DNA of 64,000 nt from Hyalangium gracile (GCF_020103725.1 NZ_JAHXBG010000012.1:186001-250000); one strand, 5' to 3'; counted from the stretch's first letter, positions 20,382-29,220 are shown. Notes: generated by a model not told the origin, from the letters alone. Program-made: numbers and translations.

Positions 20382-20660
20382 CTACGCCGCCGCGGCAGCT
20401 TCCTTCTTGTAGGTCTCGTTGTAGTGCTTCTCGCACATGCCGCCCTTGAAGGTCTTCGCGCGGCACTCCGCCTTGGAGCAGGTGCGGTAGCGCGAGTGGG
20501 GCAGCTCGCCCTGGCGCCACTTCTTGAAGTGGAAGAAGCAGTAGCTCTTGGCGCGGTAGGGGCGCTTGCAGCCCTCGACGGAGCACGCCTTCTTGCCGCC
20601 GCCCTTGGCAATGCGCGGCCACTTCTTGTGCGGATTGGTCTTCTTGGCTGCCTCAGCCAT
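20382..20660 (-). CDS. Small protein with two identical C-x4-C-x9-C-x2-H zinc knuckles
   Basis: This 92-residue, strongly basic protein contains two tandem copies of the same metal-binding spacing, C-x4-C-x9-C-x2-H. The first runs from CSVEGC to FFH and the second from CSKAEC to EKH. The N-terminus is Lys-rich and the C-terminus ends in KKEAAAAA. ATG 20660 is preceded by AGAGGA with good spacing; an upstream in-frame start is not needed. The composition suggests nucleic-acid binding, an inference from charge and putative zinc knuckles. It is convergent with the RNA methyltransferase gene. I do not recognise a named family. Confidence 0.85.
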   Translation of the reverse strand: MAEAAKKTNPHKKWPRIAKGGGKKACSVEGCKRPYRAKSYCFFHFKKWRQGELPHSRYRTCSKAECRAKTFKGGMCEKHYNETYKKEAAAAA

Positions 20661-20804
20661 GGGGTTTCCTCTCTGTTGCGTTGCGATCCCGAGCGCCACG
20701 CGAGGTGGCCCGCCCGGAGACGAAAAAGGCGCACTGTGTAGCGCCCGCGCGAGGGGAACGCAAGCTGGGCGACGAGCAAGGGGGCAACCCCTGGCCCCCG
20801 GCCG

Positions 20805-22040
20805 TCAGGGAGACGGCGTGGCGCCGGGCTCGGCGTGGGGCTCCTCCAGCCCCGGAGCCGCTGGCAAGGCTGCCCGTTCCTGCTCCGTGAGCGCCCGTCC
20901 CAGGCGTGAGCTGGTGGGCTTGCGAGGGGGCGTGCCCCGGGCGGCCACGGCGGGGAGGGCGGGCTCCTCGAGGGGCGGCTCCACCAGTCGCACCTTCAGC
21001 TTGAGCGGCTGCTGTCCCCGGCGCACCTGGAGCACCACCGTCTTGCCCACGCCCCGCGCCGCCACCTGCCAGCGCAGCTTGTGGGCCCGGTCCACCCGCT
21101 GGGAGTCCAGCCCCACGATGACGTCCCCCTGGCGCAGGCCCGCCTGCTCACCGGGCGAGTCCGCCTCCACCTTGGAGACGACGACGCCTCGCGTGGGACG
21201 GGAGACGCCCAGCCGTCCGGCCACCTCTGGCGAGTAGTCCTCCACGGAGATGCCCATCCACCCCCGGCGCACCTGGCCATAGGCCTTGAGGTGGGGGAGC
21301 ACCGCCTTGGCGATGTCGATGGGGACGGCGAAGCCGATGCCCTGGCCCGCCACGTTCACCGCGTTGGCGATGGCCACCACGTCCCCGTGCAGATCCAGCA
21401 CGGGCCCACCCGAGTTGCCCGGGTTGATGGAGGCGTCCATCTGCAGATAGTCGTAGTCGCCGTCGCGCCCGTTGGGCGTCACGTCCGTGCGGCCCTTGTA
21501 GCTGATCACCCCCACCGTGACGGAGTGCTCCAGCCCGAAGGGGTTGCCGATGACGACGATCCAGTCGGCCACCTCCACATGCGAGGCGGACGACAACTTC
21601 AGCGCCGGCAGCTTGTGGCCCGCATCGATCTTGAGAAGCGCGCAGTCCGTGCGCTCGTCCTGGCCGATGACGCGGGCCGGGAAGCTCTCGCGGTAGCCGC
21701 GCGAGGAGTTCACGGAGACCGTCACCTCCGAGGCGCCCTCCACCACATGGGTGCTCGTGAGGATGTAGCCGTCCGGGTGGATGATGAAGCCGGAGCCGAT
21801 GCCCTTCTGCTCTTCAGCGGGAGCGTCGGTGCTCACCTGCCGGGTGGTGATGGAGACCACCGAGGGCATCGCCGCGCGCGCCACCTGGCTCAGCGTGGAG
21901 CGCTGCTGGTGCACCTCCTGGCCGCGCGCCTCCAGCCATACCCGTCCGGCTCCGCCACCCGCCGCCCGCGCGGAGCCCGCCGCCATCAGGGCGCACGCCA
22001 CCGCCGCCAGCACCACGCCCCTGCCCTGCGACCTTGCCAT
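20805..22040 (-). CDS. HtrA/DegP-like periplasmic serine protease with one PDZ domain
   Basis: This 411-residue exported trypsin-like protease handles damaged envelope proteins. The catalytic triad is visible as His98 in STHVVEG, Asp132 in ERTDCALLKI and Ser210 in GNSGGP. A signal peptide, ending near ARA, precedes the domain. A single PDZ domain (about 270-355) follows, with GVVVSKVEADSPGEQAGL and GDVIVGLDSQRV. The C-terminal tail of about 55 residues is Pro/Ala-rich. The DegQ and DegP enzymes have two PDZ domains; one PDZ is the DegS/HhoA arrangement, though no membrane anchor is retained beyond the signal sequence. ATG 22040 is preceded by GGAGG. It lies downstream of the small membrane protein gene at 22437, on the same strand. 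Confidence 0.95.
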   Translation of the reverse strand: MARSQGRGVVLAAVACALMAAGSARAAGGGAGRVWLEARGQEVHQQRSTLSQVARAAMPSVVSITTRQVSTDAPAEEQKGIGSGFIIHPDGYILTSTHVVEGASEVTVSVNSSRGYRESFPARVIGQDERTDCALLKIDAGHKLPALKLSSASHVEVADWIVVIGNPFGLEHSVTVGVISYKGRTDVTPNGRDGDYDYLQMDASINPGNSGGPVLDLHGDVVAIANAVNVAGQGIGFAVPIDIAKAVLPHLKAYGQVRRGWMGISVEDYSPEVAGRLGVSRPTRGVVVSKVEADSPGEQAGLRQGDVIVGLDSQRVDRAHKLRWQVAARGVGKTVVLQVRRGQQPLKLKVRLVEPPLEEPALPAVAARGTPPRKPTSSRLGRALTEQERAALPAAPGLEEPHAEPGATPSP

Positions 22041-22134
22041 GGACCGCCTCCACACCACCCCTCCACCTTCGACTCGAAGCTAAGGAGAGGGGGGTGGAAC
22101 AGGAAGCGGCAGGCGATCAGGCCCGAACGGTTCC

Positions 22135-22437
22135 TTACCTCTTCTGGGCAATGAGGCGGTTGACTGCCTCACGGTCCTCGGCGGTGATGCGCTCGCGCGG
22201 GGCGGACTCCGTCTTCTTGCCAACGGCGTCCTTGGCCTCGTCCAGCGCGTCCTCCAGCCCGTCCTTCATCCGGTCCACCCCGTTCCTCATCCGGTCCATC
22301 TGGGAGGGGTTGACGTTGCGCTTCCACGCTCGCTCCATGTGGTCCAGAGGCGTGCGGCCGTCGATCTGTCCCTTGGCGAGGAAGATGCCCAGCCCCACCG
22401 CGCACGCCGTCCACACCACGAACTTCAGCAATGCCAT
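22135..22437 (-). CDS. Small single-pass membrane protein, unknown function
   Basis: This 100-residue protein has one N-terminal transmembrane helix, ALLKFVVWTACAVGLGIFLA, followed by a charged, probably helical region with Met/Asp/Lys-rich heptads (RMRNGVDRMKDGLEDALDEAKDAV) that could form a coiled coil. ATG 22437 has a perfect GGAGG about ten bases upstream. It stands 95 bases upstream of the HtrA-like protease on the same strand. The pairing suggests an envelope role, but nothing in the sequence shows one. Confidence 0.82.
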   Translation of the reverse strand: MALLKFVVWTACAVGLGIFLAKGQIDGRTPLDHMERAWKRNVNPSQMDRMRNGVDRMKDGLEDALDEAKDAVGKKTESAPRERITAEDREAVNRLIAQKR

Positions 22438-22551
22438 GTGTTTACATCCTCCTACCCTCTCTTACATCAAAAGGGAGAAGGGAGCCAGTTTCCAACGCGG
22501 GTTGGAAAGGTCGCTGACAGGGGAGGTGGGGGCCTCTAATGTGCGCGGGCC

Positions 22552-23622
22552 TTGCAGCCCGAAGAATTCTTCCAGGCCGCCCAGTCGCGTGCGGCGCAGA
22601 TGGACGTGCGGCGCAACGGGATGCCGGCGGCGCTGGAGCGCCTGAGGACGGACGCCTCGGCGCTGTTCGCCCGCATCCCCGAGCCCCCGCTCTACCGGCG
22701 CGCGGAGGATCCGGCGCGCAAGGCGGCCGAGGCGCTGCTGCCCGAGGTGGAGAGCGTGCTGGCGCAGGCCATCGCGGTGACGTGGGTGCCGGACGCTCCC
22801 GCGGCGGCGCACGGCATCCTGGCGGCGCTGCAGGCGCACGCCGAGGCGCTCTGCCACACGGTGGACGGGCGGCTGGGGCAGGCGGAGACGGCGTGGCGGC
22901 GGGCGCTGGAGCTGGAGCGGGCGGCGCACCCCACGCGCAACCTGGTGACGCAGGCGCCGGCGCCGCCGCCGGTGTTCGACAAGATGACGGGGGCCTCGCG
23001 GTTCGATCCGCGGGAGGCGCCGCACGCGAAGGTGAAGCTGGTGTGCCCCAACACGGGGTGCAAGCGCATCGGGGACTACGAGTTCACGGCGAGCCACGCC
23101 TACCACCGCTACGTGTGCCCGGCGTGCAACACACCCTTCCTGGCGTACTTCGGCGAGCTGCGCACGCTGGAGGTGCACTCGCAGGGCCCCTCCAACCGCT
23201 ATGTCTTCACGGTGGACGAGCTGGGGAGCAGCAGCAGCGCGCGCATCGACTTCGAGGAGGCCAGCGGCGCCGACTTCCCCGCGGCGCGCCGTGACTTGCT
23301 GTGCTTCCTTTATACGGAGGCGCGAGAGCTGAAGGTGGTGGTGAACGTCACCAACGGCCGGCTGATGTGGATCAGCCCGGCGGCCTCGTGCTTCCTGGCA
23401 ACGGCGGCCTTCGGGGAAGGGGCCCCTGAGCTGGTCGCCTTCCGAGCGTTCCGGGACGAGGTGCTGCGGCACCATGGGCTCGGACGCGCCTTCATTCGTG
23501 GCTACTATCGGTATGGCCCGGGGATGGCGCGGTGGGTGGTGCGCCACCCGCGGGTGAAGACGGGCGTGCGCGGGGTGTTGACGCTGGTGCACCGTGGGCT
23601 GAAGAGGAGCGGACACACGTGA
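22552..23622 (+). CDS. CFI-box-CTERM domain protein with zinc ribbon
   Basis: This 356-residue protein has an N-terminal helical region, a zinc-ribbon-like segment (CPNTGC and CPAC, about 164-190) and a C-terminal block starting CFLATAAFG near residue 280. That block continues through FRAFRDEVL, GRAFIRGYYR and a helical end. It matches the CFI-box-CTERM domain (cysteine, aromatic, I/L, then ATAAxG) found at the C-terminus of diverse bacterial proteins; its function is unknown. The start is uncertain: TTG 22552 is the first codon giving the full frame, because the nearby ATG 22539 is in another frame. The gene ends in a GTGA overlap with the thioredoxin-like gene, so it is the first gene of a tight operon. 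Confidence 0.82.
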   Translation: MQPEEFFQAAQSRAAQMDVRRNGMPAALERLRTDASALFARIPEPPLYRRAEDPARKAAEALLPEVESVLAQAIAVTWVPDAPAAAHGILAALQAHAEALCHTVDGRLGQAETAWRRALELERAAHPTRNLVTQAPAPPPVFDKMTGASRFDPREAPHAKVKLVCPNTGCKRIGDYEFTASHAYHRYVCPACNTPFLAYFGELRTLEVHSQGPSNRYVFTVDELGSSSSARIDFEEASGADFPAARRDLLCFLYTEARELKVVVNVTNGRLMWISPAASCFLATAAFGEGAPELVAFRAFRDEVLRHHGLGRAFIRGYYRYGPGMARWVVRHPRVKTGVRGVLTLVHRGLKRSGHT

Positions 23623-24215
23623 CGGAGCCGGTGACGACGCCACCCCCCGAGGGAGCCCCTCCGCCGCCCGCGCGGCGCAGCGGGGAGTTCGCGTCCAAGG
23701 CGCTGCTGGTCCTCACCGCGGGGTTCGGCATCGCCGGGCTGGTGTACCTGGGCGTGATGGAGGCCCAGCGCTCGCGGCTGGTGCCGGATGGGGCCTCGGC
23801 GCCCTCGTTCCAGATGGAGCGCTACGGCGGCGGCAAGCTGGCGCTGAGTGACCTGCGGGGCAAGGTGGTGATGCTGGACTTCTGGGCCACGTGGTGTCCG
23901 CCGTGCCAGGAGGAGATGCCCTCGCTGGTGCGGCTGGCCAAGGAGTACGAGAGCCAGGGGCTGGTGTTCGTCGCGGCCAGCAGGGATGACGACGACGTGA
24001 AGGAAGAGCTGGTGGATCAGTTCGTCAAGCGCAACCTGCCGGACCTGGCGCCCTACGTGGTGTACGCCAACGACGAGATGGCGCGGGCCTTCCAGGTGGA
24101 GGCGCTGCCCACGCTCTACTTCCTGGACCGCGACGGCAAGGTGACGGACGCGGTGCGCGGGATGATGTCCGAGGCCTCCATCCGCCGGCGCATCGAGAAC
24201 GCGCTGAAGCAGTGA
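23619..24215 (+). CDS. Membrane-anchored TlpA-like thioredoxin
   Basis: This 198-residue protein has one N-terminal membrane helix (about 24-43) and an AhpC-TSA/TlpA thioredoxin fold. The redox motif WCPPC (Cys93, Cys96) and the cis-Pro segment ALPTLYFLDRDGKV place it with extracytoplasmic thiol-disulfide reductases that reduce apocytochromes or other periplasmic proteins. GTG 23619 overlaps the preceding stop (GTGA) and has GAGGAG upstream, so the gene is translationally coupled. It is followed four bases later by the next gene. Confidence 0.93.
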   Translation: MTEPVTTPPPEGAPPPPARRSGEFASKALLVLTAGFGIAGLVYLGVMEAQRSRLVPDGASAPSFQMERYGGGKLALSDLRGKVVMLDFWATWCPPCQEEMPSLVRLAKEYESQGLVFVAASRDDDDVKEELVDQFVKRNLPDLAPYVVYANDEMARAFQVEALPTLYFLDRDGKVTDAVRGMMSEASIRRRIENALKQ

Positions 24216-24219
24216 CGCG

Positions 24220-25062
24220 ATGAGTGGCGCGCGCGAAGGCCTGGTGGGCATCTGGGGGCGTGACTTCCTGAGCCTGGAGCCGTACCTGGATCTGGCGAAG
24301 CTGGAGTCGCTGGACGACGAGATCTGCTACGCGCTCTCCCAGGTGCAGACCACCTACACGGGCGGCAGCCACAAGGCGATGGGCATCGTCCCGCCGTCGC
24401 TCGCGGAGGACCCGTACATCGACTACGGGCAGGTGATCCGCGGCTTCAGCGAGGCGGAGTTCACCACCTTCGTGTCCCTGGGCCGCGAGCCCGAGGCGTT
24501 CGACGCCAGGCGCAGGCACACGTACGAGTTCGGCGAGGAGCGGGACCACCCGCTCACGCGCGAGCAGCTGCTCTTCCTGAAGTTCAAGCACGGGGTGTAC
24601 TTCCCGTGGAAGGTCTTCTACGAGCTGGTGCCCGGCGGGTACTGGAGCGAGAAGAGCACGGGGAAGGGGAAGGACTTCACGCGCGAGGCCCGGCTGTACT
24701 TCCCGCGCACGGTGGCGTTCATTCAGTCGCTGCCGTTCCGGGAGATCGGCCGCTGCACGCTGCTGGGGCTCGAGGCCAACGATCACGGCACCGTCCACCG
24801 GGACGGCGAGCCCGAGGAGCAGACGGCCCCGGACCAGTTCATCACCCTGTGCCCCCGGGGTAACAAGCGCCTGTTCCTCTGGGACGAGGAGGCGCGGCGG
24901 AAGACGCCGGTGACGGGCCGGGCCTACTGGTTCAACGACTTCGACTACCACGGCGTGGAGGCGGATCCCTTCTTCCGCTACTCGCTGCGGGTGGACGGCG
25001 TCTTCGAGCCGGAGTTCCTGGAGCGGCTGCGGAGGGACCACGCGGTTCCCGCCGCGAGTTGA
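24220..25062 (+). CDS. Putative 2OG-Fe(II)-type or related beta-helix oxygenase-like protein
   Basis: This 280-residue protein has in its last third a pattern like the double-stranded beta-helix dioxygenases: an H-x-D pair in TVHRDGE, a distal His in DYHGVE, and a basic residue in FRYSLRVDG. The N-terminal half has no recognised motif. The iron site and 2-oxoglutarate use are therefore inferred, and a non-enzymatic cupin-like fold remains possible. It begins four bases after the thioredoxin gene stop, so it is co-transcribed with the operon that includes the DUF350 and ATP-grasp genes. Confidence 0.7.
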   Translation: MSGAREGLVGIWGRDFLSLEPYLDLAKLESLDDEICYALSQVQTTYTGGSHKAMGIVPPSLAEDPYIDYGQVIRGFSEAEFTTFVSLGREPEAFDARRRHTYEFGEERDHPLTREQLLFLKFKHGVYFPWKVFYELVPGGYWSEKSTGKGKDFTREARLYFPRTVAFIQSLPFREIGRCTLLGLEANDHGTVHRDGEPEEQTAPDQFITLCPRGNKRLFLWDEEARRKTPVTGRAYWFNDFDYHGVEADPFFRYSLRVDGVFEPEFLERLRRDHAVPAAS

Positions 25063-25077
25063 GCTAGCATCGGGGCC

Positions 25078-25935
25078 ATGGAGCTTCGCCCCCTCTACCT
25101 GCTCACCTTCAGTGGGCTCACCACGGTCGTCCTGCTGATCATCTTCCGGGCCGGGCAGCGGCTCCTGTCGCCGACGCACACGGTGCGCGAGGACCTGGAG
25201 CACGACAACACGGCGCGGGCCCTGCTCCAGGTGGGGCAGGTGCTCAGCATCTTCCTCATCTCCGGCTCGGTGGTGCTGGGCTGCGCGCAGGGGGAGAGCG
25301 TGGGCCAGGACGCGCTCTGGGTGGGCGCGTACGGCCTGCTGGCGCTGGGGCTGCTCGCCGTGTTCGGACACCTCGGTGTGAAGGTGCTGCTGCGCGCGAG
25401 GCTGCCGGCGGAGATCGATCGCGGCAACACCGCGGCGGGACTGGCGGCCGGCTCGCACTACCTGGCCACCGGCATCATCCTCGCGCGCTCCATCGCTGGA
25501 ACGGACCTGACGATGCTGGGCATCTCGCTTGTCTTCTTCGTCCTGTCGCAGTTCACCCTGCACGTCTTCGTGATGCTCTTCCGCACCCTCACCAAATATG
25601 ACGACGCGGAGGAGGTGCTGGGCGAGAACGTGGCCGCGGCGCTGAGCTACGCGGGTGTCACCATCTCCGTCTCCCTCATCGTCGGCCACGCGGTGGAGGG
25701 CACCTTCGTGGGTTGGATGGCCTCGCTGCGCGGCTATGCCCAGGCGCTCGTCTTCATCCTCACGCTCTACCCGGTGCGCCAGCTGCTGGTGCAGACGCTG
25801 CTGCTGGGAGCGCCCCTCAAGCTGCGCGGGGGACGGCTGGATCAGGGCATCGCCGCCGAGCGCAACCTGGGCATGGCGGTGATGGAGGCGGTGAGCTACC
25901 TGGCGGCGGCCTTCGTGGTGACGCGCCTCGGATGA
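25078..25935 (+). CDS. DUF350 (YjfL-like) multipass membrane protein
   Basis: This 285-residue integral membrane protein has about eight hydrophobic helices in two similar halves. Each half carries the DUF350 signature (EIDRGNTAAGLAAGSHYLATGI in the first half, and a similar NVAAALSYAGVTISVSLI later). DUF350 proteins such as E. coli YjfL often sit next to YjfC-type ATP-grasp ligases, exactly as here. The biochemical role is unknown. The stop overlaps the next start (ATGA at 25932-25935), showing tight coupling. Confidence 0.92.
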   Translation: MELRPLYLLTFSGLTTVVLLIIFRAGQRLLSPTHTVREDLEHDNTARALLQVGQVLSIFLISGSVVLGCAQGESVGQDALWVGAYGLLALGLLAVFGHLGVKVLLRARLPAEIDRGNTAAGLAAGSHYLATGIILARSIAGTDLTMLGISLVFFVLSQFTLHVFVMLFRTLTKYDDAEEVLGENVAAALSYAGVTISVSLIVGHAVEGTFVGWMASLRGYAQALVFILTLYPVRQLLVQTLLLGAPLKLRGGRLDQGIAAERNLGMAVMEAVSYLAAAFVVTRLG

Positions 25936-27191
25936 GCACTCCTGCTCTCACCTACGCGGCGCTCGCGGAGCGGCTGCTCGCGACGGGCATCGTCACGGAC
26001 CCCTGGCTGTCCGGGACGCCGCGCTTTCGCGTCGAGCCGCTGCTGCTGCCGCGCGAGCGCCAGGTGAGGCTCTACCGCGCGGCCGAGGACGTGGCGGCGG
26101 CCTACCACGAGCTGAGCCTGGCGTGCACCGAGTCCCCGGAGCTGCTGGAGTCCTTCTTCGGGCTCACGCCCTTCCAGCGGCTCATGTGGCAGGCCTCGCA
26201 GCCCTTCTGGCACGGCATCGCGCGGGCGGACGTGTTCGCCACGAAGGACGGCGGGCTGGCGGTGTGCGAGCTCAACAGCGACACACCCACGGGCGAGGCG
26301 GAGGCGGTGCTCCTCAACCCGCTGGTGCAGCCCTCGTGGCCGGAGACGGAGGATCCCAACGGGCAGCTGGGCGAGCGGCTGTGCGACATGGTGGAGTCGC
26401 TCGCGGCGCGGCTGCTGCTGCCCGTGCCGGAGTCGCTCTCGGTGGGCATCATCTACCCCACGGAGATGCCCGAGGACCTGGCCCTGGTGCGGCTGTACAG
26501 CACCTGGTTCCAGGCGCGAGGGTGGGCGGTGAGGATCGGCTCGCCCTTCAACCTCTCGGCGGGGCCGGACGGCCGGGTGCGCCTCTTCGACGAGCCGTGT
26601 GACGTGCTGCTGCGCCACTACAAGACGGACTGGTGGAGCGAGCGGTTCCCCGTCTGGAACGACGAGGATCCGGCGGAGGATGCGGCGCCGCTGGCCGGGC
26701 CCCTGTCGCTGGTGATGCAGGCGTGTCTGGAGGGGCGGTGCGTGGTGGTGAACCCGTTCGGCGCGGTGCTCACGCAGAACAAGCGGGCCATGGCCTTCAT
26801 GTGGGAGCACCACGCGCGCTTCTCGCCCCGGGCTCGGGCCACCATCCGCGCCTTCATCCCGTACACGGTGCGCATGGAGGCGGTGCCGGTGGAGGAGCTG
26901 GCGCGGGACAAGGCGGACTGGGTGCTCAAGTCGGACTACGGCGCGGAGGGGGACGAGGTGCTGGTGGGGCGCCATACGCCCCAGCACGACTGGAACGCCG
27001 CGCTGGTGCACGCGGTGCCGGGCCGCTGGGTGGCCCAGCGCTACTTCGCGGCGGAGGAGGGGGCGGGCGGCGAGTCGATCAACCACGGTGTCTACGTCAT
27101 CGCGGGAGAGGCGGCAGGCCTCTACGCCCGGGTGCAGCGTGGGGCCACGGACACCGGCGCCCTGAGCGTTCCGGTGCTCGTGACGCCCTGA
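25932..27191 (+). CDS. Glutathionylspermidine-synthase-like ATP-grasp ligase (YjfC/YgiC type)
   Basis: This 419-residue protein matches the C-terminal synthetase domain of glutathionylspermidine synthase. It has CELNSDTPTGEAEA (acidic/Asn motif), NPFGAVLTQNK, a lysine in WVLKSDYGAEGDEV that fits ATP binding, and GRWVAQRYF. The amidase domain of E. coli Gsp is absent, as in YjfC and YgiC, whose true substrates are not well defined. It should ligate a carboxylate to an amine using ATP in the cytoplasm. ATG 25932 overlaps the DUF350 stop. The association with the DUF350 gene is the same as in the E. coli yjf locus; the thioredoxin and the oxygenase-like gene are additions here. Confidence 0.92.
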   Translation: MSTPALTYAALAERLLATGIVTDPWLSGTPRFRVEPLLLPRERQVRLYRAAEDVAAAYHELSLACTESPELLESFFGLTPFQRLMWQASQPFWHGIARADVFATKDGGLAVCELNSDTPTGEAEAVLLNPLVQPSWPETEDPNGQLGERLCDMVESLAARLLLPVPESLSVGIIYPTEMPEDLALVRLYSTWFQARGWAVRIGSPFNLSAGPDGRVRLFDEPCDVLLRHYKTDWWSERFPVWNDEDPAEDAAPLAGPLSLVMQACLEGRCVVVNPFGAVLTQNKRAMAFMWEHHARFSPRARATIRAFIPYTVRMEAVPVEELARDKADWVLKSDYGAEGDEVLVGRHTPQHDWNAALVHAVPGRWVAQRYFAAEEGAGGESINHGVYVIAGEAAGLYARVQRGATDTGALSVPVLVTP

Positions 27192-27204
27192 GGGAGGGCT
27201 GGCG

Positions 27205-28632
27205 GTGGAGTCGGACCAGAAGAAGAGAGAGATCGAAGAGCTCCCCATCCGGCGCAAGTCGACCACCCGTCAGAGGGGGATCGTCGGCGCGCAGTGGTGG
27301 AACGACGGCCTGACGGACATGCAGGATCCGATGAGCCGGCGCTCGGCGCTCAAGGCGCTCGTGGCCGTGGGTGGCACCGTGGCGGTGGGCGGTCTGCTCG
27401 TCGCCGTCGCCACGAGCGACTCGGGGTCTTCCTCCTCCTACGAGCGGTTCGAGAACTGGGACACGCTGGAGGCCCAGCGCGCGCAGGGCTGGAACTTCGG
27501 CGCTCCGGACGAGACGCTCACCTTCAAGGACCAGACGCCGGTCACCCCCGACGCGGCCGTGCTCGACAAGCTCGTCACGGACATGACGCCCCGGCAGGAG
27601 TCGCTCAAGCCCTTCTACCAGGCGACGCTCTTCCAGGCGCTCACGCCGACGGCGGGCATGGCCCGGGAGGTCAATGATCTGCGGGCCGCGCTGAAGCCCA
27701 TCTTCACCCCGGCCATGGACACGGCGTTCCGGCAGGGCCGGGCCATGGAGAGCCTCTTCCCGCTGGGGGAGGAGGTGTCGCGCACCACGGCGGTGTTCGT
27801 GGATCTGCCGGGCCCCGAGTCGGTGGCCTTCTCCACGGGGCTGGCCCGGCGCTTCGAGCCCATCTACACCTTCGACAACTGGCCCCACCCTCGCGGCGTG
27901 GTGCCGGCGCACCTCACCCTCGGAGCGGTGCTGTACTACCGCTCGCTCCTGACGCGGCTCGCCCCCGAGCGTGTCACGCCCGCGCCGCCGGTGTTCGTGC
28001 TCGATCGCAACCGCCTGCTTCCCTACAAGCAGGTGAAGACGCAGTTCGACAACCGCTACCTGGCGAAGCTCCCTCCGGCCCAGCGCCTGTCCGAGCTGGG
28101 CGTCAAGAACGTGCTGTACGTCGTCCCGGGAGACGGGCCCCTGGAGGAGCTGGACGACATCAACGAGGACTTCGTGAGCTACCGCGAGGCGGGCCTGTCC
28201 GTGAAGCTCGTCACGGCGAGCGAGTTCAAGCCCGTCGAGCAGATGGCGGAGACCACGCCCTCGCAGCCGGCCACCGCCGAGGCCCTCGCCGAGCTCTCGC
28301 GGCAGCCCTTCTACTTCGGAGGCTCGCCGGCCTCCCACGCCGCCTTCTGGTCGCTCTACGCCTTGGGGAGCCGCAACACGGGAACCCAGGCAGCAGCCCC
28401 CGTGGTGCCGCCCCCGCGCGGGTTGCTCTACGAGCCGACGCGCCGGGCGACGATGTTCTCACCGCCCCCCAACTCGGCGTCCGGGGCGCCACGCCACCGG
28501 CCCAACGGCTTCGCCAAGGTCCAGGTGAGGGTTGCCAGCGGGACGCGGCAGCTGCTGGGGTTCGCGCACGGCTCCTACAGCTCGTGGAACCGCGCGCCAT
28601 CGTCGAGCAGCTACTCGAGCTCTGGAGGCTGA
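27205..28632 (+). CDS. Tat-like exported protein of unknown function
   Basis: This 475-residue protein carries a twin-arginine-like signal, SRRSALKALVAVGGTVAVGG (residues about 44-63), after an unusually long charged N-terminal extension. The mature body (about 75-410) has no recognised motif. It contains alpha/beta-like segments such as RTTAVFVDLPGPESVAF and KNVLYVVPGDGPLEEL. The last 60 residues are Pro/Ser-rich low complexity ending in SSSYSSSGG. GTG 27205 follows GAGGGAGGG. It lies 13 bases behind the ligase gene and ten bases before the last operon gene, so it likely works with the DUF350/ATP-grasp module. Confidence 0.8.
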   Translation: MESDQKKREIEELPIRRKSTTRQRGIVGAQWWNDGLTDMQDPMSRRSALKALVAVGGTVAVGGLLVAVATSDSGSSSSYERFENWDTLEAQRAQGWNFGAPDETLTFKDQTPVTPDAAVLDKLVTDMTPRQESLKPFYQATLFQALTPTAGMAREVNDLRAALKPIFTPAMDTAFRQGRAMESLFPLGEEVSRTTAVFVDLPGPESVAFSTGLARRFEPIYTFDNWPHPRGVVPAHLTLGAVLYYRSLLTRLAPERVTPAPPVFVLDRNRLLPYKQVKTQFDNRYLAKLPPAQRLSELGVKNVLYVVPGDGPLEELDDINEDFVSYREAGLSVKLVTASEFKPVEQMAETTPSQPATAEALAELSRQPFYFGGSPASHAAFWSLYALGSRNTGTQAAAPVVPPPRGLLYEPTRRATMFSPPPNSASGAPRHRPNGFAKVQVRVASGTRQLLGFAHGSYSSWNRAPSSSSYSSSGG

Positions 28633-28641
28633 GAGGAAGCC

Positions 28642-29205
28642 ATGAACTACTCCATCTTCGCGATGCAGGTGGTCCGGCCGCTCCAGGTGCCTCGGGATCC
28701 AGTCCACGAGCGGCTCCACTCGATCATCACCTCCGGCCCCCCGCGGAGCACGCATGGGCAGCGCCATGGCTTCTACCGGAAGCTGACGGACGCGCTGCTC
28801 CCCGTGGTGTCCGAGTTCAAGTGGGGCGTGTGGGACTACTGGGATGTTCCCTCCCGCGCGCCGGGGGACTTCCAGGACTGGGTGGACGGGCTGGATGGCA
28901 AGGAGGCGCGCACCTCTCCGGCGCCGGAGGACGGACAGCCGCGCTACACCGTGCTCACGGTGTCCCTGCTGTTGCAGCACGGCAGCACGAGTGACCAGCG
29001 CCTGGGGGCGCACTGCAACATCCCCGAGAGCCACCTGTGGCAGGTGGACACGTTCCGGCACCTCCTGAAGGGGCTGACGCTGCTCAACTTCCTGCACGTC
29101 CAATCCGAGGTGGTGTACCTGCTGCCCGGGGACGATCCGGAATACGGGCTCGTGCAGACGGACGTGAAGAGCAAGAACTACCACTACCTGCGCAACCTCA
29201 CCTGA
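28642..29205 (+). CDS. Protein of unknown function, last gene of DUF350 operon
   Basis: This 187-residue soluble protein has no signal peptide or membrane helix. It is rich in aromatic and His residues (FKWGVWDYWDVP, NIPESHLWQVDTFRHLL). I see no known motif. ATG 28642 has a GAGAGGAAGCC site upstream. Its position at the end of a seven-gene rightward run, ten bases behind the Tat-like gene, suggests it belongs to that module. It converges on the oxygenase gene with 15 bases between the stops. Confidence 0.78.
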   Translation: MNYSIFAMQVVRPLQVPRDPVHERLHSIITSGPPRSTHGQRHGFYRKLTDALLPVVSEFKWGVWDYWDVPSRAPGDFQDWVDGLDGKEARTSPAPEDGQPRYTVLTVSLLLQHGSTSDQRLGAHCNIPESHLWQVDTFRHLLKGLTLLNFLHVQSEVVYLLPGDDPEYGLVQTDVKSKNYHYLRNLT

Positions 29206-29220
29206 GCGCTCGGGGCAGGC

